48,514 nucleotides of DNA from Bacteroidia bacterium (lineage in GTDB: Bacteria > Bacteroidota > Bacteroidia > Bacteroidales > JAPLDU01), in the NCBI GenBank assembly GCA_026391255.1, contig JAPLDU010000025.1:1-48514 (forward strand), given 5' to 3'. A program made the position numbers and the translations under genes. Under the pieces are notes generated by a model that saw only the letters and a list, made by a program, of their open reading frames with translations, was not told where the DNA came from and did no database searches. Within the stretch, counting starts at the first letter, position 1, and the number at the start of each line of letters is the position of its first letter. Positions 27,353 to 36,746 of this stretch are shown piece by piece.

Positions 27353-27667
27353 ATGTTTATATGACATTAAATTATCAATTGATGAAATTGATTCGTACTT
27401 TGTTGGTCATCATAAGGATTTAAAGAATATTCAACAAATATACTTCTGAAAAGGGCTGTAGAAAGAAATTTAGAAATAATTGGAGAAGCCATGAATAGAA
27501 TTCTCAAAGAAGATTCTGAATTTCCCATTGAAAATGCTCATAGGATCGTTGGATTAAAAAATCAGATAATTCATGGATATGATAATGTGTCTGATGAAAA
27601 TATATGGGGCATTTTGGATAATCATATTCCGATGCTTAAAAAAGAGATCAACAGGTTAATAGGATAA
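27333..27667 (+). pseudogene. hepT: HepT-like HEPN toxin, frameshifted
   Basis: The frame opens at ATG 27333 (MNEKVLKCLYDIKLSIDEID) and stops after 38 codons at TGA 27447-27449. In another frame from about 27443 the family continues clearly: LLKRAVERNLEIIGEAMNRI, then VGLKNQIIHGYDNV, ending at TAA 27665-27667. Joining the frames needs the equivalent of one missing base near 27440, and gives about 111 residues, the normal HepT length. The HEPN ribonuclease motif R-x4-H reads K-x4-H (KNQIIH), so the catalytic arginine is also replaced. Both changes point to an inactivated toxin. A sequencing error could explain the frameshift but not the substitution. Confidence 0.85.
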
Positions 27668-27743
27668 GCGTTGTACTCAACGGAATCAGACTGCACAAGA
27701 AAACTAATAAGCTAAAAGCCTACAGCTTGTTAGCCTGAATTAC

Positions 27744-28962
27744 CTATTCCCTGATAAACTTTCCAAATTCCGTGTTTTCATGATCCATTATCCTGATAAA
27801 ATAAATACCCTTTGTGAGAGAACTAATATTTATTTCAGAAATTGAACCATCCAATTGCTGCTTGATTAACTCCTGGCCATTCAATCCGTAAACAGAGACA
27901 GAACTCATTGATTTATTATAGAATTCCGGCAGTTCAATATGTATATAATCTGTGGCAGGATCTGGAAATACTTTAAACTCTGCAGATGTTGTGTTTCCAA
28001 TTCTTTCGGCGGTAAATCCTCCATTTGATGTTCTTAATATGGTACCATTGGCGCCTACTGCATATCCATGAACAGAATCAGTAAAATATACTGAATATAA
28101 ATCATTTGATGTTCCGCTGGCTGTTGTAGTCCAATTATTGCCGCCATCAGTTGTTTTTATGATTGTACCATAGTTGCCTGCTGCATACCCGACATTTACA
28201 TCCGGAAAATATATGGAGCACATTAAATCAGGGTGTGAGCCTGATATGTAAACATAATTCCAGGTAATACCTCCATCAGTGGTCTTTGAAATTCCACCGG
28301 TACACCAGTTAATATTGCATCCGCCAAGAGCAATATATCCAACGGAGGAATTAGTGCAGAATACTGAATGCACGTAAAATGCTGTCTGATCAGTGGAAAA
28401 ATTATTATTCCAGGTAATTCCGCCATCCGTAGTTTTAAGAATGGTCTCAAATGTAGTCGTACCAGCGATTCCAACCACAATACCTGTATCAGCATCAATA
28501 AAACAGACTGACATCAGGTTATTTAAAGTTCCGGAAAATTGACTGTTCCAATTTGAACCATTATCGGTGGTCTTAAGAATTGTTCCATTATCACCTACAA
28601 TATAACCTGTATTTGCATCAGGAAAACAAACAGACCGGAGATTGGAGGTAGTTCCTGAAGGTATTGTCAGCCATGTGATTCGTTCCATTTTCACCTACGG
28701 CAAAAATAAAGTTTGAAGAATTAATATAAATATCTTTAAGATTCTGTGTCGATTGTGAAATGAGGTTTACCCAGCTTATTCCTGTATCGGAGCTTTTTAA
28801 AATGGTGCCATAATCACCAACCGCGTATCCCGTATTTTCATTGGCAAATTTCACAGATAACAAGTTCAAATTTGTTGGTACTGTAGTGATTACTTCCCAT
28901 TGTGAAAATGAATAAGGTACTGAACATACCAATGTGATTAAAAGTAAAAATGCATTTTTCAT
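27744..28962 (-). pseudogene. BNR/Ycf48-like repeat protein with T9SS tail, broken by an internal deletion
   Basis: The gene starts at ATG 28962 with a signal peptide (MKNAFLLLITLVCSVPYSFS) and repeats of the form VGDYGTILKSSDTGISW. At about 28678-28686 the frame changes: FAVGENGT is followed out of frame by ITWLTIPSGTTSNLRSV. Comparison with the other repeats (GTILKTTDGGxxW) shows that the codons for about eight residues, ILKTTDGG, are missing, with a length that is not a multiple of three. The downstream part (open from 28694) has four more repeats, then a T9SS type A tail starting FKVFPDPATDYI and ending TEFGKFIRE. Ycf48-like repeats form beta-propellers. The signal peptide and sorting tail are now in different frames. 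Confidence 0.82.
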
Positions 28963-29319
28963 TATAATGATGGTTAAAATTCTTTTTTCAATTTGTCGGC
29001 TAATACGTGTTGCCACAATTATTTGACTTGTCCGGATAAAAATAACTTCCAGTTGATTTGTAATGAACTGTGAAGTTTTCTCCGGAAATGGCTGCCTATT
29101 CAGAGCATATTTCATTTGCATGTATCCCTGAAGCCATGGTTACATCCGGTACATGCATATGAATAGTAAACATAAGAACCGCAGTCATGCGTTTAATAAC
29201 ACTTGAAAAGAACAATAGTTCTGACTTATATGATGCAGATGATCCTTACGGCAGCTTTTAACTAATTTTTATAGAATACCACGAATAAGAAGACTTCAGC
29301 CTATGCTACCTGAATAATC
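28963..29319. other. Spacer without a convincing gene
   Basis: The frame of the broken BNR gene stays open upstream to 29121, but its 53 extra codons look non-coding and the signal peptide begins at 28962. No repeats of the families seen elsewhere and no RNA gene were recognised. Confidence 0.5.
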
Positions 29320-29661
29320 CTATTGTCTTATGAAATGTTTGATATCAAAAGGAATCTCAGAGCTTATTTCAATATACCCTTGATATTCTCCATTTACATA
29401 CCAGGGTTTCTGTATTATGATTTTTTTCACTCCTTTCTTTTCTATTGTGTAGGCATTGGTTTGCCGGTTCTTCATCATTTCTGCCAGTGTAGAACGGGCA
29501 GGTTCAGGATGACAATCGAGTAACTTCTGACCGACTAGTTTTTCTCCACCGTACTTTTCAAATGTTTTTTGAGATTTAAGATTCATGTATAAAATGGTCC
29601 CATTATGATCACAAACCGTCACTGCGGCATCCAGTTCATTCAAAAAATCAGTTGTTATCAT
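29320..29661 (-). CDS. Stand-alone PAS domain protein
   Basis: A 113-residue cytoplasmic protein that is a single PAS fold. It has the N-terminal strand pair DAAVTVCDHNGTILYMNLKS, helices with FEKYGGEKLVGQKLLDCHPE, and the closing strands IIIQKPWYVNGEYQGYIEISSEI. CHPEPAR is typical of a small PAS group in anaerobes, possibly ligand- or heme-binding through the histidine, but no cofactor can be assigned. There is no attached kinase or DNA-binding domain, so it would act by protein contact. It is monocistronic between the broken BNR gene and a T9SS gene. Confidence 0.82.
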   Translation of the reverse strand: MITTDFLNELDAAVTVCDHNGTILYMNLKSQKTFEKYGGEKLVGQKLLDCHPEPARSTLAEMMKNRQTNAYTIEKKGVKKIIIQKPWYVNGEYQGYIEISSEIPFDIKHFIRQ

Positions 29662-29711
29662 GTTTGTTTATTTTATGTTTTGAGGTTGTTTAGGCTGTAG
29701 ATTATTAGTAT

Positions 29712-29909
29712 GTTATTTCTAAAATCTTGACGTTTTTTGGCAAAAAATTCCAAAAAACAAATCACAAAAAACAAATAAAAAAACAATACCAAAATTTCAA
29801 ATACGAAACAAACTATTTTGAATTTGTCATTTTGTTGATTGATATTTATTTGTTATTTGTATTTTGAGATTTGTGATTTCTTGTTTGGTTCTGGCTCGTT
29901 AAGGTCAGG
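29712..29909. repeat. Dispersed palindromic-like repeat, copy A
   Basis: About 198 bp reading (plus strand) from TTCTAAAATCTTGACG through TTTGGCAAAAAATTCCAAAA to TTGTGATTTCTTGTTTGGTT and CTGGCTCG. It is matched in reverse orientation by 46914-47217. The arms AAACAAATCACAAA and TTTGTGATTTCTTGTTT are partly complementary, so each copy can fold back on itself. No coding potential is seen. Confidence 0.85.
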
Positions 29910-29947
29910 TTGTCAGCTATTCATCTGCAGCCTGAAAGCCTGAATTG

Positions 29948-30820
29948 CTACTCCCTGATAAACCTTGCCAGTCCCTGTTTTCCCTGCTGATTAGTGATCC
30001 GTAACAGGTAAATTCCCCCGGTAAGACCGGAAATATTAACGTTCCGGTATTCTCGTGTTTCCAGCACTTTCTGCCCGGTGATGTTATAAATTTCCACTTT
30101 GACAGGGGATGAAAATTCCGGTGGAAGATTAAAAGAGATTGTGTTACCGGCGGGAACCGGATAGACGGAAAAATACGGGCAGGATATCGGTTTTACAAGT
30201 CCTTCCTGTTGCAGGATAGTGGAATCGCCGAAGGCCGCCCAGAATACATACACGGTATCCGATCCATTCATATAATGATAGACATTATGATTGAAAACCA
30301 CCGAGTCCTGATCTTTAAGAATAGCCCTGAAACCGCCTGTATCCCACCATCCGCCGGGGTGAACACTGGTAAATACGCTACCGTTTCTGCAACTGTTATT
30401 AAATAAGGACTTAATCCATCTGGCTGTCACAGGATATTGTGCATGCACGATATCTATTTCAATCACGGGGAAATAATATGAGGCGCTGTCAGTGCCACAA
30501 AAATCCGGTACAAACTGTGTTTTTGTATTGAAAGGATTTTCCTGGGCAGTACCATACCAACCGATTTGTTTCATATAAACATTGGAAAACCTCACATCCA
30601 TAGTGTTTGAATAAGCCTGCTGGATGATATTGCCTTCACCAAAACCAGGATCAATGGTATCTGTTGCACCCGTACCGTAACCCAATACCAGGCTGTCCTT
30701 AATTCCGGCAGCATCCTTGAATTGAAGGGTATAACTGAACTGCTGGGTAAAGCCCTGAATAGTCAATAATATCACGAACCCGGTAACAACCAGGTTTCTA
30801 AAGTTAACTGGCCAAATCAT
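29948..30820 (-). CDS. T9SS type A sorting-domain secreted protein
   Basis: A 290-residue exported protein with a signal peptide of about 26 residues (LVVTGFVILLTIQGFTQQ). Residues ~30-205 begin FSYTLQFKDAAGIKDSLVLGYG (read in parts), a beta-sandwich-like region seen in other Bacteroidota secreted proteins without assigned activity. From about 218 the T9SS type A tail is clear: YFSVYPVPAGNTISFNLP, VEIYNITGQKVLE, LTGGIYLLRITN, ending in GLARFIRE. It stands alone on the minus strand. It should be a T9SS-exported, possibly surface-anchored protein; its ligand is unknown. Confidence 0.85.
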   Translation of the reverse strand: MIWPVNFRNLVVTGFVILLTIQGFTQQFSYTLQFKDAAGIKDSLVLGYGTGATDTIDPGFGEGNIIQQAYSNTMDVRFSNVYMKQIGWYGTAQENPFNTKTQFVPDFCGTDSASYYFPVIEIDIVHAQYPVTARWIKSLFNNSCRNGSVFTSVHPGGWWDTGGFRAILKDQDSVVFNHNVYHYMNGSDTVYVFWAAFGDSTILQQEGLVKPISCPYFSVYPVPAGNTISFNLPPEFSSPVKVEIYNITGQKVLETREYRNVNISGLTGGIYLLRITNQQGKQGLARFIRE

Positions 30821-30893
30821 TAAATTTCATTTAATGGATTATTAGAAACTGTTTTTAATTTTAAAATATCTCTATTATATCATTCATATTCAA

Positions 30894-31135
30894 CTTCTTT
30901 TGAATGCCCAAAAGAAGCAAAATGGCACCACGAACGAGAATACGACATGCACTTTCGCACAGGCCAACGCTATCGGGTCTGTGCATGTTGTATTCCACAC
31001 CGTTCGTGGACTTCCAACGCACAGGGCTTTCATGGTCACATTTATTTAAAATGTATATGGGGAAAGTCATTTTATTCAAATACTTTTAATAAATGGTTAC
31101 GAAGCATAAAATACAGATAATCATTTGGTAAAAAT
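30894..31135. repeat. Hairpin block with long imperfect inverted repeat
   Basis: CTTCTTTTG (30894-30902) / CAAAAGAAG (30909-30917) forms a perfect short hairpin. It is followed by a large inverted repeat: CCACGAACG (30928-30936) with CGTTCGTGG (31001-31009), and GAATACGACATGCAC (30938-30952) with GTGCATGTTGTATTC (30981-30995), pairing at 14 of 15 positions plus one G-T. The right flank (CGAAGCATAAAATA, AATCATTTGGTAAAAATTCA) matches the right flank of the element between kdpB and kdpC. The rest of the 406-bp spacer 30821-31226 holds nothing recognisable. Confidence 0.8.
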
Positions 31136-31226
31136 TCAAAACAGTTTCTTAATACTTGGATAATAGATGGTAATAATTAGTTTATGTTCTAACAATTTTA
31201 ACGGTTAAATTAATTATTCCGATTGA

Positions 31227-34200
31227 TCAATGAATGATGTACATCATTTTAGAAATGGAACCATCAGGTGTAATCAATCTCAGGGAATATACACCTGATG
31301 CCAGTTTACTGCCATCAAAACTAATACTATGTTTCCCTTCAGGCAATAATGTTTTTATTAATTCATATGTGCGATCACCTATCATATCATATATTGACAA
31401 ATTGATTTTGGCTTTTTCCGGTTGATAGAAACTGATTTCGGTAATCTCATTAAAGGGATTTGGAAAAACATTTAATGTATAATAATTAATATCAACAGCA
31501 TCAATAGAATTTGGCTGAGTAATATGCACTGAAGAAGATATTATACAGCCATTCGAATCGGTAACAGTTACATAATACCAGCCAGCAAACAGATTATTCA
31601 GATCCTCTGTTGTCTGTCCGTTATTCCAATGATAGGAATAAGGTGAAATTCCACCGGTCACAGTAATATCAATTGATCCGTCGGAACCACCGGAATTTGT
31701 CACATTAGACTGATTTACATTAATTATTAAACCTGACGGTATAATCAAATTAAAAGCTTGCACTATATTACAAGCATTGAAATCTGTTATAGTCACCGTG
31801 TAATTTGTTACTGACAAACCGGATATATTCTGATTAGTCGAACCATTCGACCAATGATAATTATATGGTGAAGTACCGCCAAACACTGTAATGTCGATTG
31901 AACCATCACTTCCATTTGCACAACTGATATTTGTCTGTGTAAATGTCAGCGATAATGCTGAATCCGGCTGAGTAACAGTAATACTACCGCTTACAGTACA
32001 GTTGTTATTATCTGTTATTATGAAATTGTAATTACCGGCTATTAAATTATTTATGATTTGATTTGTTTCGCCATTCGACCAAAGATATGAATAACTACCG
32101 GTTCCACCTGTAACTGTAACCCCGGCTGACCCATCAGAACCACCCATGCAGTGTACATTCAAACTGTCTTCGGTAACAACGATTTGTGGCGATTGATCAT
32201 AAATATATGCTGCGGATAATACACAGTTTGCATCACTCACCGTTACATTATAAGTTCCGGGAGTAATATTACTGATATCTTCGGTTGTGGCGTTATTTGA
32301 CCATAGAAAAGAATACGGGGACGTTCCATTTGTTACTGTCAGATCAATGTACCCGTTTGACATTCCATAACATCCTCCATTACTGTTATAGGAAACATTA
32401 AACAGATACTGGGCAGTAATCGTAATAGAGTCAATAACCTTAAAGGAATTTGCATCAGTGACAGAAACATAATAAGTTCCGGCTGATATATTGCTAAGAT
32501 TCTGAGTAGTCTGACCATTCGACCAGTTATAGGTATATGGAGATTTACCACCACAAACTGAAAGATTTATCCATCCGTTATTATCTCCTGTACAAGTAAC
32601 ATTACCCACATCCGGGATTAAATAATAGGCTGATAATTGTCCTTTAGTTACAAAAATATCATAACCTCCATTATTTGTGACTATACATGAATCAAAACTG
32701 ATTGAAGCTGAATTGAACCAGCCCGCAGTATACACTGTACCTGAATTATCAATTGCAACCGCACTTCCCACATCTGTACCACTGCTACCGGCGTGCGCCA
32801 TAGCGGCAATATTTCCTGATGGATAAAATTTTGCAACATAAACATCAGAATTACCACCACCCGAAGAGATATAATTATCATAATTGATCTGATCACTGGT
32901 ATAAAGATATCCTACATATTGACCTGTAATGTATAAAAACCCATCACTTCCGAATCTGACACTTTTTCCATAATCACCGGAGTTGCCTCCGAATCCGCCT
33001 GTAAACAAGTAACTCCCGGAATTACTGTATTTGACCATAAATACATCATAAGAACCATTACTAAAAAGATTATACGGCGCTCCCTGTACCATTAGTAATT
33101 CATTTGTAAATTCCCCCACAGTCCAGACATTGTCGTTATTATCGCATGTAATGCTGTTGCAGTTAACGTAAACATACAAACTACCAGTTATCTTATTACC
33201 CCACTGAGTAGCTCCGTTGCTATCATATTTTACAATAAAGCCTGAACGAAAGTCGCTTCCGTAATCAGATAATGTCATCCCGTCGGAACTGAATGTTGAT
33301 CCGTCAAATGTTCCGCATATAAACACATTTCCGTTTGTGTCACAGGCAATGCCATTACCGTAATCAGCGCCACTACCGATTCCTGCTTTTACCCAGACAA
33401 TCGTTCCATTCGTGTTAAACTTAGCTGTGAATACATTGGGTGGTGTACTGCAGCTTAGCACAGTACTTCCAAAACTCACTGAAGTACTGCTGTAATTACC
33501 CGTAATAAATACAAAACCGGAATTATTACATGCAATATTGTTACAATTATCAGCCCCTGCTCCACCATAGCGTTTAGCCCATATTACATTCCCGTTGGTA
33601 CTGATTTTAGCCAGAAAAATATCATAGTTTCCATTGGTTGTTAATGTTATCGTATCAAAAGTTATGGTACTACTATTAAAATGACCACAAATAAAGATAT
33701 TGTCATTATTGTCTATAGTAATTGCTTTACTAAGATCATCACCTGTACTTCCGTAACTTCTTGCCCATATCACATTACCGGCACTGTTGAATTTGATAAG
33801 GAAGATATCCCGTGAACCGTTATTTATTAATGTGTCAGTATCAAATGATAGAGCAGGACTATAATAATTTCCGGTGATATATACATTTCCGGAATTATCA
33901 GTAATTATTCCACTGACCTGGTCATCAAGTGAACCACTGCTTTGAGAAGCAAAACAATGAAATGGCTGCTTGCTTAAATAGTAATTTGAAATACTTATTG
34001 TTTTAGTACAGGAATTTGAATCCGTTACAGTACATGAATAAACTCCCGGGGATAAACCTGACGCATATACGCTGTTTTGCCCGTCATTCCATAAGTACGA
34101 ATAAGGAGTAGTGCCTCCTGTTACAATAAGGCCGATATTCTCATTACCACAATCAGATAACTGGAAATCTGTCACCGTGCTATTAATTGATATTGCTGTT

Positions 34201-35219
34201 GGCTGAGTGATGAAAAAGACACCTGTTTCAGAATAATTCAGTGAATCTTTTACCGTTACAAACCTTCCACCATATGGCAAACCAGATACATCCTGTGTGG
34301 TTGCACCATAAGTCCAGTAATATGTAAAAGGTGGTGTTCCTCCTGTCACATTAAGGTCTATACCACCGTTTGAACCATTATTACATGAAACTGATGTAAT
34401 GTCACCTGTTAATATCATCGGACTTGCTGTTCCGGTATATCCGTCGGTAAAACTACCAGCTTCCAGAAAAACACCTGTATCAGTTGTATTATCTCCCCCA
34501 TCAGCAATTGCAAGTTTCATATGATATGTCTGATTAGGAACCACATTTGCAGTGGCAATCAGTACAGTTGTAAAACCATCATATTCTATAGCTTCATTGT
34601 TCGGGCTTGTCCCGTTACCGTTTGAATGATAATATATAGCATTTGTATCTGGATTAATTGTACAAACGCTGATATAAGTTGAAGTTCCCGGCACTAAGGC
34701 AATATTCTGACTGGCATAATTACCGCCTACAGGATTTTGGCCAGTCAGAAAGCATGCAAAAACATCATTGTATGCAGAATAAACAGTTGGATATTCGTCT
34801 GATGCAAAAACAAATCTAAACTGGATGGTATTTGTTTTCGGAACAAAATCAAACTGCACCACCGATGCGTCATATGTTGTCTGACCAGTTAATGTATTCA
34901 AATTAACATCTCCTGTAGTACCAACATTAGTATTTGTACTGGAATTATCATTTGGACCTGAGGCATTTGTTGCTGAACCGTTAGTCATTAGAAATCCACC
35001 GCTCATTAATGTATCAAATGATGACACGTTGGAAAAAAATGAGTAACACTGATCACTGCTATAAGTGGTCACAACATTAGTAACTGTGATACCCCCGGCT
35101 TTGAAATAATTAGTAAAAAACTGGGAAGCAGTAACCAGTGTATTAATGTTTATTGGTTGGCTATAAACGGTCATCACGAATAGAACAGACAGATAGAAAA
35201 ACATATAAATCTTTTTCAT
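31227..35219 (-). CDS. Giant adhesin-like protein: choice-of-anchor L, SprB and SBBP repeats, T9SS tail
   Basis: A 1330-residue protein with a signal peptide (to about 21, VYSQ). Residues ~25-265 form a choice-of-anchor L domain (FASDEYPTVYSAYNDVFACF, then LAIADGGDNTTDTGVFLEAG). Two SprB-type repeats follow (about 272-330 and 350-405, GGTPPFTYYWTYGATTQDVS type). Next is a block of about seven SBBP repeats (about 425-870, GNVIWARSYGSTGDDLSKAI type; predicted propeller), then five more SprB repeats (GGTSPYNYHWSNGSTNQNIS type). The T9SS type A tail starts LNVFPNPFNEITEISF. SprB repeats occur in the gliding adhesin SprB. This protein could serve in adhesion or motility, but no gliding genes are in view. 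Confidence 0.88.
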   Translation of the reverse strand: MKKIYMFFYLSVLFVMTVYSQPININTLVTASQFFTNYFKAGGITVTNVVTTYSSDQCYSFFSNVSSFDTLMSGGFLMTNGSATNASGPNDNSSTNTNVGTTGDVNLNTLTGQTTYDASVVQFDFVPKTNTIQFRFVFASDEYPTVYSAYNDVFACFLTGQNPVGGNYASQNIALVPGTSTYISVCTINPDTNAIYYHSNGNGTSPNNEAIEYDGFTTVLIATANVVPNQTYHMKLAIADGGDNTTDTGVFLEAGSFTDGYTGTASPMILTGDITSVSCNNGSNGGIDLNVTGGTPPFTYYWTYGATTQDVSGLPYGGRFVTVKDSLNYSETGVFFITQPTAISINSTVTDFQLSDCGNENIGLIVTGGTTPYSYLWNDGQNSVYASGLSPGVYSCTVTDSNSCTKTISISNYYLSKQPFHCFASQSSGSLDDQVSGIITDNSGNVYITGNYYSPALSFDTDTLINNGSRDIFLIKFNSAGNVIWARSYGSTGDDLSKAITIDNNDNIFICGHFNSSTITFDTITLTTNGNYDIFLAKISTNGNVIWAKRYGGAGADNCNNIACNNSGFVFITGNYSSTSVSFGSTVLSCSTPPNVFTAKFNTNGTIVWVKAGIGSGADYGNGIACDTNGNVFICGTFDGSTFSSDGMTLSDYGSDFRSGFIVKYDSNGATQWGNKITGSLYVYVNCNSITCDNNDNVWTVGEFTNELLMVQGAPYNLFSNGSYDVFMVKYSNSGSYLFTGGFGGNSGDYGKSVRFGSDGFLYITGQYVGYLYTSDQINYDNYISSGGGNSDVYVAKFYPSGNIAAMAHAGSSGTDVGSAVAIDNSGTVYTAGWFNSASISFDSCIVTNNGGYDIFVTKGQLSAYYLIPDVGNVTCTGDNNGWINLSVCGGKSPYTYNWSNGQTTQNLSNISAGTYYVSVTDANSFKVIDSITITAQYLFNVSYNSNGGCYGMSNGYIDLTVTNGTSPYSFLWSNNATTEDISNITPGTYNVTVSDANCVLSAAYIYDQSPQIVVTEDSLNVHCMGGSDGSAGVTVTGGTGSYSYLWSNGETNQIINNLIAGNYNFIITDNNNCTVSGSITVTQPDSALSLTFTQTNISCANGSDGSIDITVFGGTSPYNYHWSNGSTNQNISGLSVTNYTVTITDFNACNIVQAFNLIIPSGLIINVNQSNVTNSGGSDGSIDITVTGGISPYSYHWNNGQTTEDLNNLFAGWYYVTVTDSNGCIISSSVHITQPNSIDAVDINYYTLNVFPNPFNEITEISFYQPEKAKINLSIYDMIGDRTYELIKTLLPEGKHSISFDGSKLASGVYSLRLITPDGSISKMMYIIH

Positions 35220-35528
35220 ATCATGAGTTTTTTTAAATTAATTCTAAAAGTTCAATTTTCATGTGTAAAACTAAACATTTTGTTCATCTGTTTATTCAAA
35301 TTTATATCTAATTTTTCATGTTCTTTAATATCAAAGGAAGCTGTACATCCCAAATCAAGCATGGCAGCATATTAATTTGTCGCCTGGTGCAATTCCTCTT
35401 TTGATCTGGGATTGAAGATTGAATTATAGATAGGTATTCTTTTGCGTCACTTGCGTTTAAAAATTTAATGCAAATGTTGTAAGGGAAACAACTGTATGCA
35501 AATAATTTTCTATTATTACTCCAAATTT

Positions 35529-36194
35529 ATGAATATGGAACTGAGCAGGCAAATACTTGATTTTCTTTCTGATCTGAAAGAAAACAATAACAGGGAATGG
35601 TTTCAGGCCAATAAATCAGCTTACGAAAAAGCACGCATTTCCTTTGAGGATTTTATCAATAGTATGATCCCGGAGATTGGCCGTTTCGACAAAGGGATCA
35701 GGAATATCACCGCCAGGGATTGTGTTTTCAGGATTTACCGTGACGTCAGGTTTTCGGGAGATAAATCACCTTATAAGTTAAACATGGGCGCATACATGGT
35801 AAAAGGTGGCCGTAAAGGTCAATATGCCGGGTACTACTTACATGTTGCGCCCGGAGAATCCCTGCTGGCCGGGGGTATTTACATGCCATCACCCGAAGTG
35901 CTCAAAATCATCAGGACTGAGATTTTTGAAAAGATTGATGAATTCATCGAAATCATTGGCAACAAAGAATTTATCAGGCTTTTTGGAGAGTTATCCGGAG
36001 ATAAACTGAAAGTAGCTCCCAGGGATTTTCCCAGGGATTTCCCCCATATTGATCTGTTAAAATTCAAAAGCTATTGTCCCGTGCATATGCTTAAAGACGG
36101 GGATTTGCTAAAGCCTGACTTCAGCGCCAATGCCCTGAAAATATTCGAGGCCATGCTGCCACTGAACAGGTTTCTGAATGATGCTATTGAATGA
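35529..36194 (+). CDS. DUF2461 family protein
   Basis: A 222-residue protein of the widespread DUF2461/TIGR02453 family. The signature is intact: FLSDLKENNNREWFQANKSAYE near the start, then FRIYRDVRFSGDKSPYKLNMGAYM, GYYLHVAPGESLLAGGIYMPSP and RDFPRDFPHIDLLK (all read in parts). No catalytic role is established for the family. The frame is open to an ATG at 35496, but family members begin close to SRQILDFL, so the ATG at 35529 (or 35535) is preferred. It is monocistronic and converges with the OB-fold gene, with only two bases between the stops. Confidence 0.88.
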   Translation: MNMELSRQILDFLSDLKENNNREWFQANKSAYEKARISFEDFINSMIPEIGRFDKGIRNITARDCVFRIYRDVRFSGDKSPYKLNMGAYMVKGGRKGQYAGYYLHVAPGESLLAGGIYMPSPEVLKIIRTEIFEKIDEFIEIIGNKEFIRLFGELSGDKLKVAPRDFPRDFPHIDLLKFKSYCPVHMLKDGDLLKPDFSANALKIFEAMLPLNRFLNDAIE

Positions 36195-36196
36195 TA

Positions 36197-36637
36197 TTAT
36201 TTCACAATGGTGCATTTATCCAGCCCGACACACTGAAAGGTATCGTCAAAACCTGAACAAATGCCTTTAATCTTAACCTCCGATCCATTGGCAAGGGAGT
36301 TAAGCATGGTTTTATTTTCATTAAAATATTTGGTGTCCATCGCACAATTTATTCCTTCCATCTGGTTCTCAAGCACGATGGTCAGGCCAATATTTCCATT
36401 ATGTGAAAGGTCTGCAATTTTACCCGTGACAATGATTACTTTGTCAAGATATTTTGCATTGCAGCTTTTCTGATCGTTTACGTACTGCTTCACCAGATCG
36501 GCCGCAACCATCGTAAAATCAGCTTTTGCACCTGCAATATCACGGTGAGGTTTATGGTACATATAATAAACAATTGAAAAACCAATAATTATCCCGGCTG
36601 CAATTATTATCAGAACAATTTTCCATGCTAGTTTCAT
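36197..36637 (-). CDS. OB-fold (tRNA_anti-like) membrane-anchored protein
   Basis: A 146-residue protein with one N-terminal transmembrane helix (about 5-27). The extracytoplasmic domain has the pattern AADLVKQYVNDQKSCNAKYLDKVIIVTGKI, NIGLTIVLENQMEGINCAMD and GSEVKIKGICSGFDDTFQCVGLDKCTIVK (read in parts), which is the Bacteroidota tRNA_anti-like OB fold. Cysteines at four or five positions could form disulphides. It is the last gene of the minus-strand group cytochrome - cytochrome - DUF5777 - YceI - OB, and such OB proteins often accompany this set. The function is unknown. Confidence 0.82.
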   Translation of the reverse strand: MKLAWKIVLIIIAAGIIIGFSIVYYMYHKPHRDIAGAKADFTMVAADLVKQYVNDQKSCNAKYLDKVIIVTGKIADLSHNGNIGLTIVLENQMEGINCAMDTKYFNENKTMLNSLANGSEVKIKGICSGFDDTFQCVGLDKCTIVK

Positions 36638-36639
36638 GA

Positions 36640-36735
36640 GTTATGAATTATGAGTGATGAGTGATGAGTGATGAATGATGAATGATGAAGCTGACATTAT
36701 TTTCAAATCTTCAAATTTTCAAATCCTCAAATTAC
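36640..36735. repeat. 7-bp and 8-bp tandem-repeat tracts between the OB-fold and YceI genes
   Basis: GAGTTATGAATTATGAGTGATGA and onward form 7-bp GAGTGAT/GAATGAT units (36638-36690). They are followed by TTTTCAAAT/CTTCAAAT 8-mers (36700-36732). Confidence 0.88.
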
Positions 36736-36746
36736 CTTATGTGCAG

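Noticed and set aside
28963-29121. N-terminal extension of the BNR-like gene to 29121
   Set aside because: The signal peptide starts at 28962; the 53 upstream codons are charged and polar, with no export signal or family pattern.
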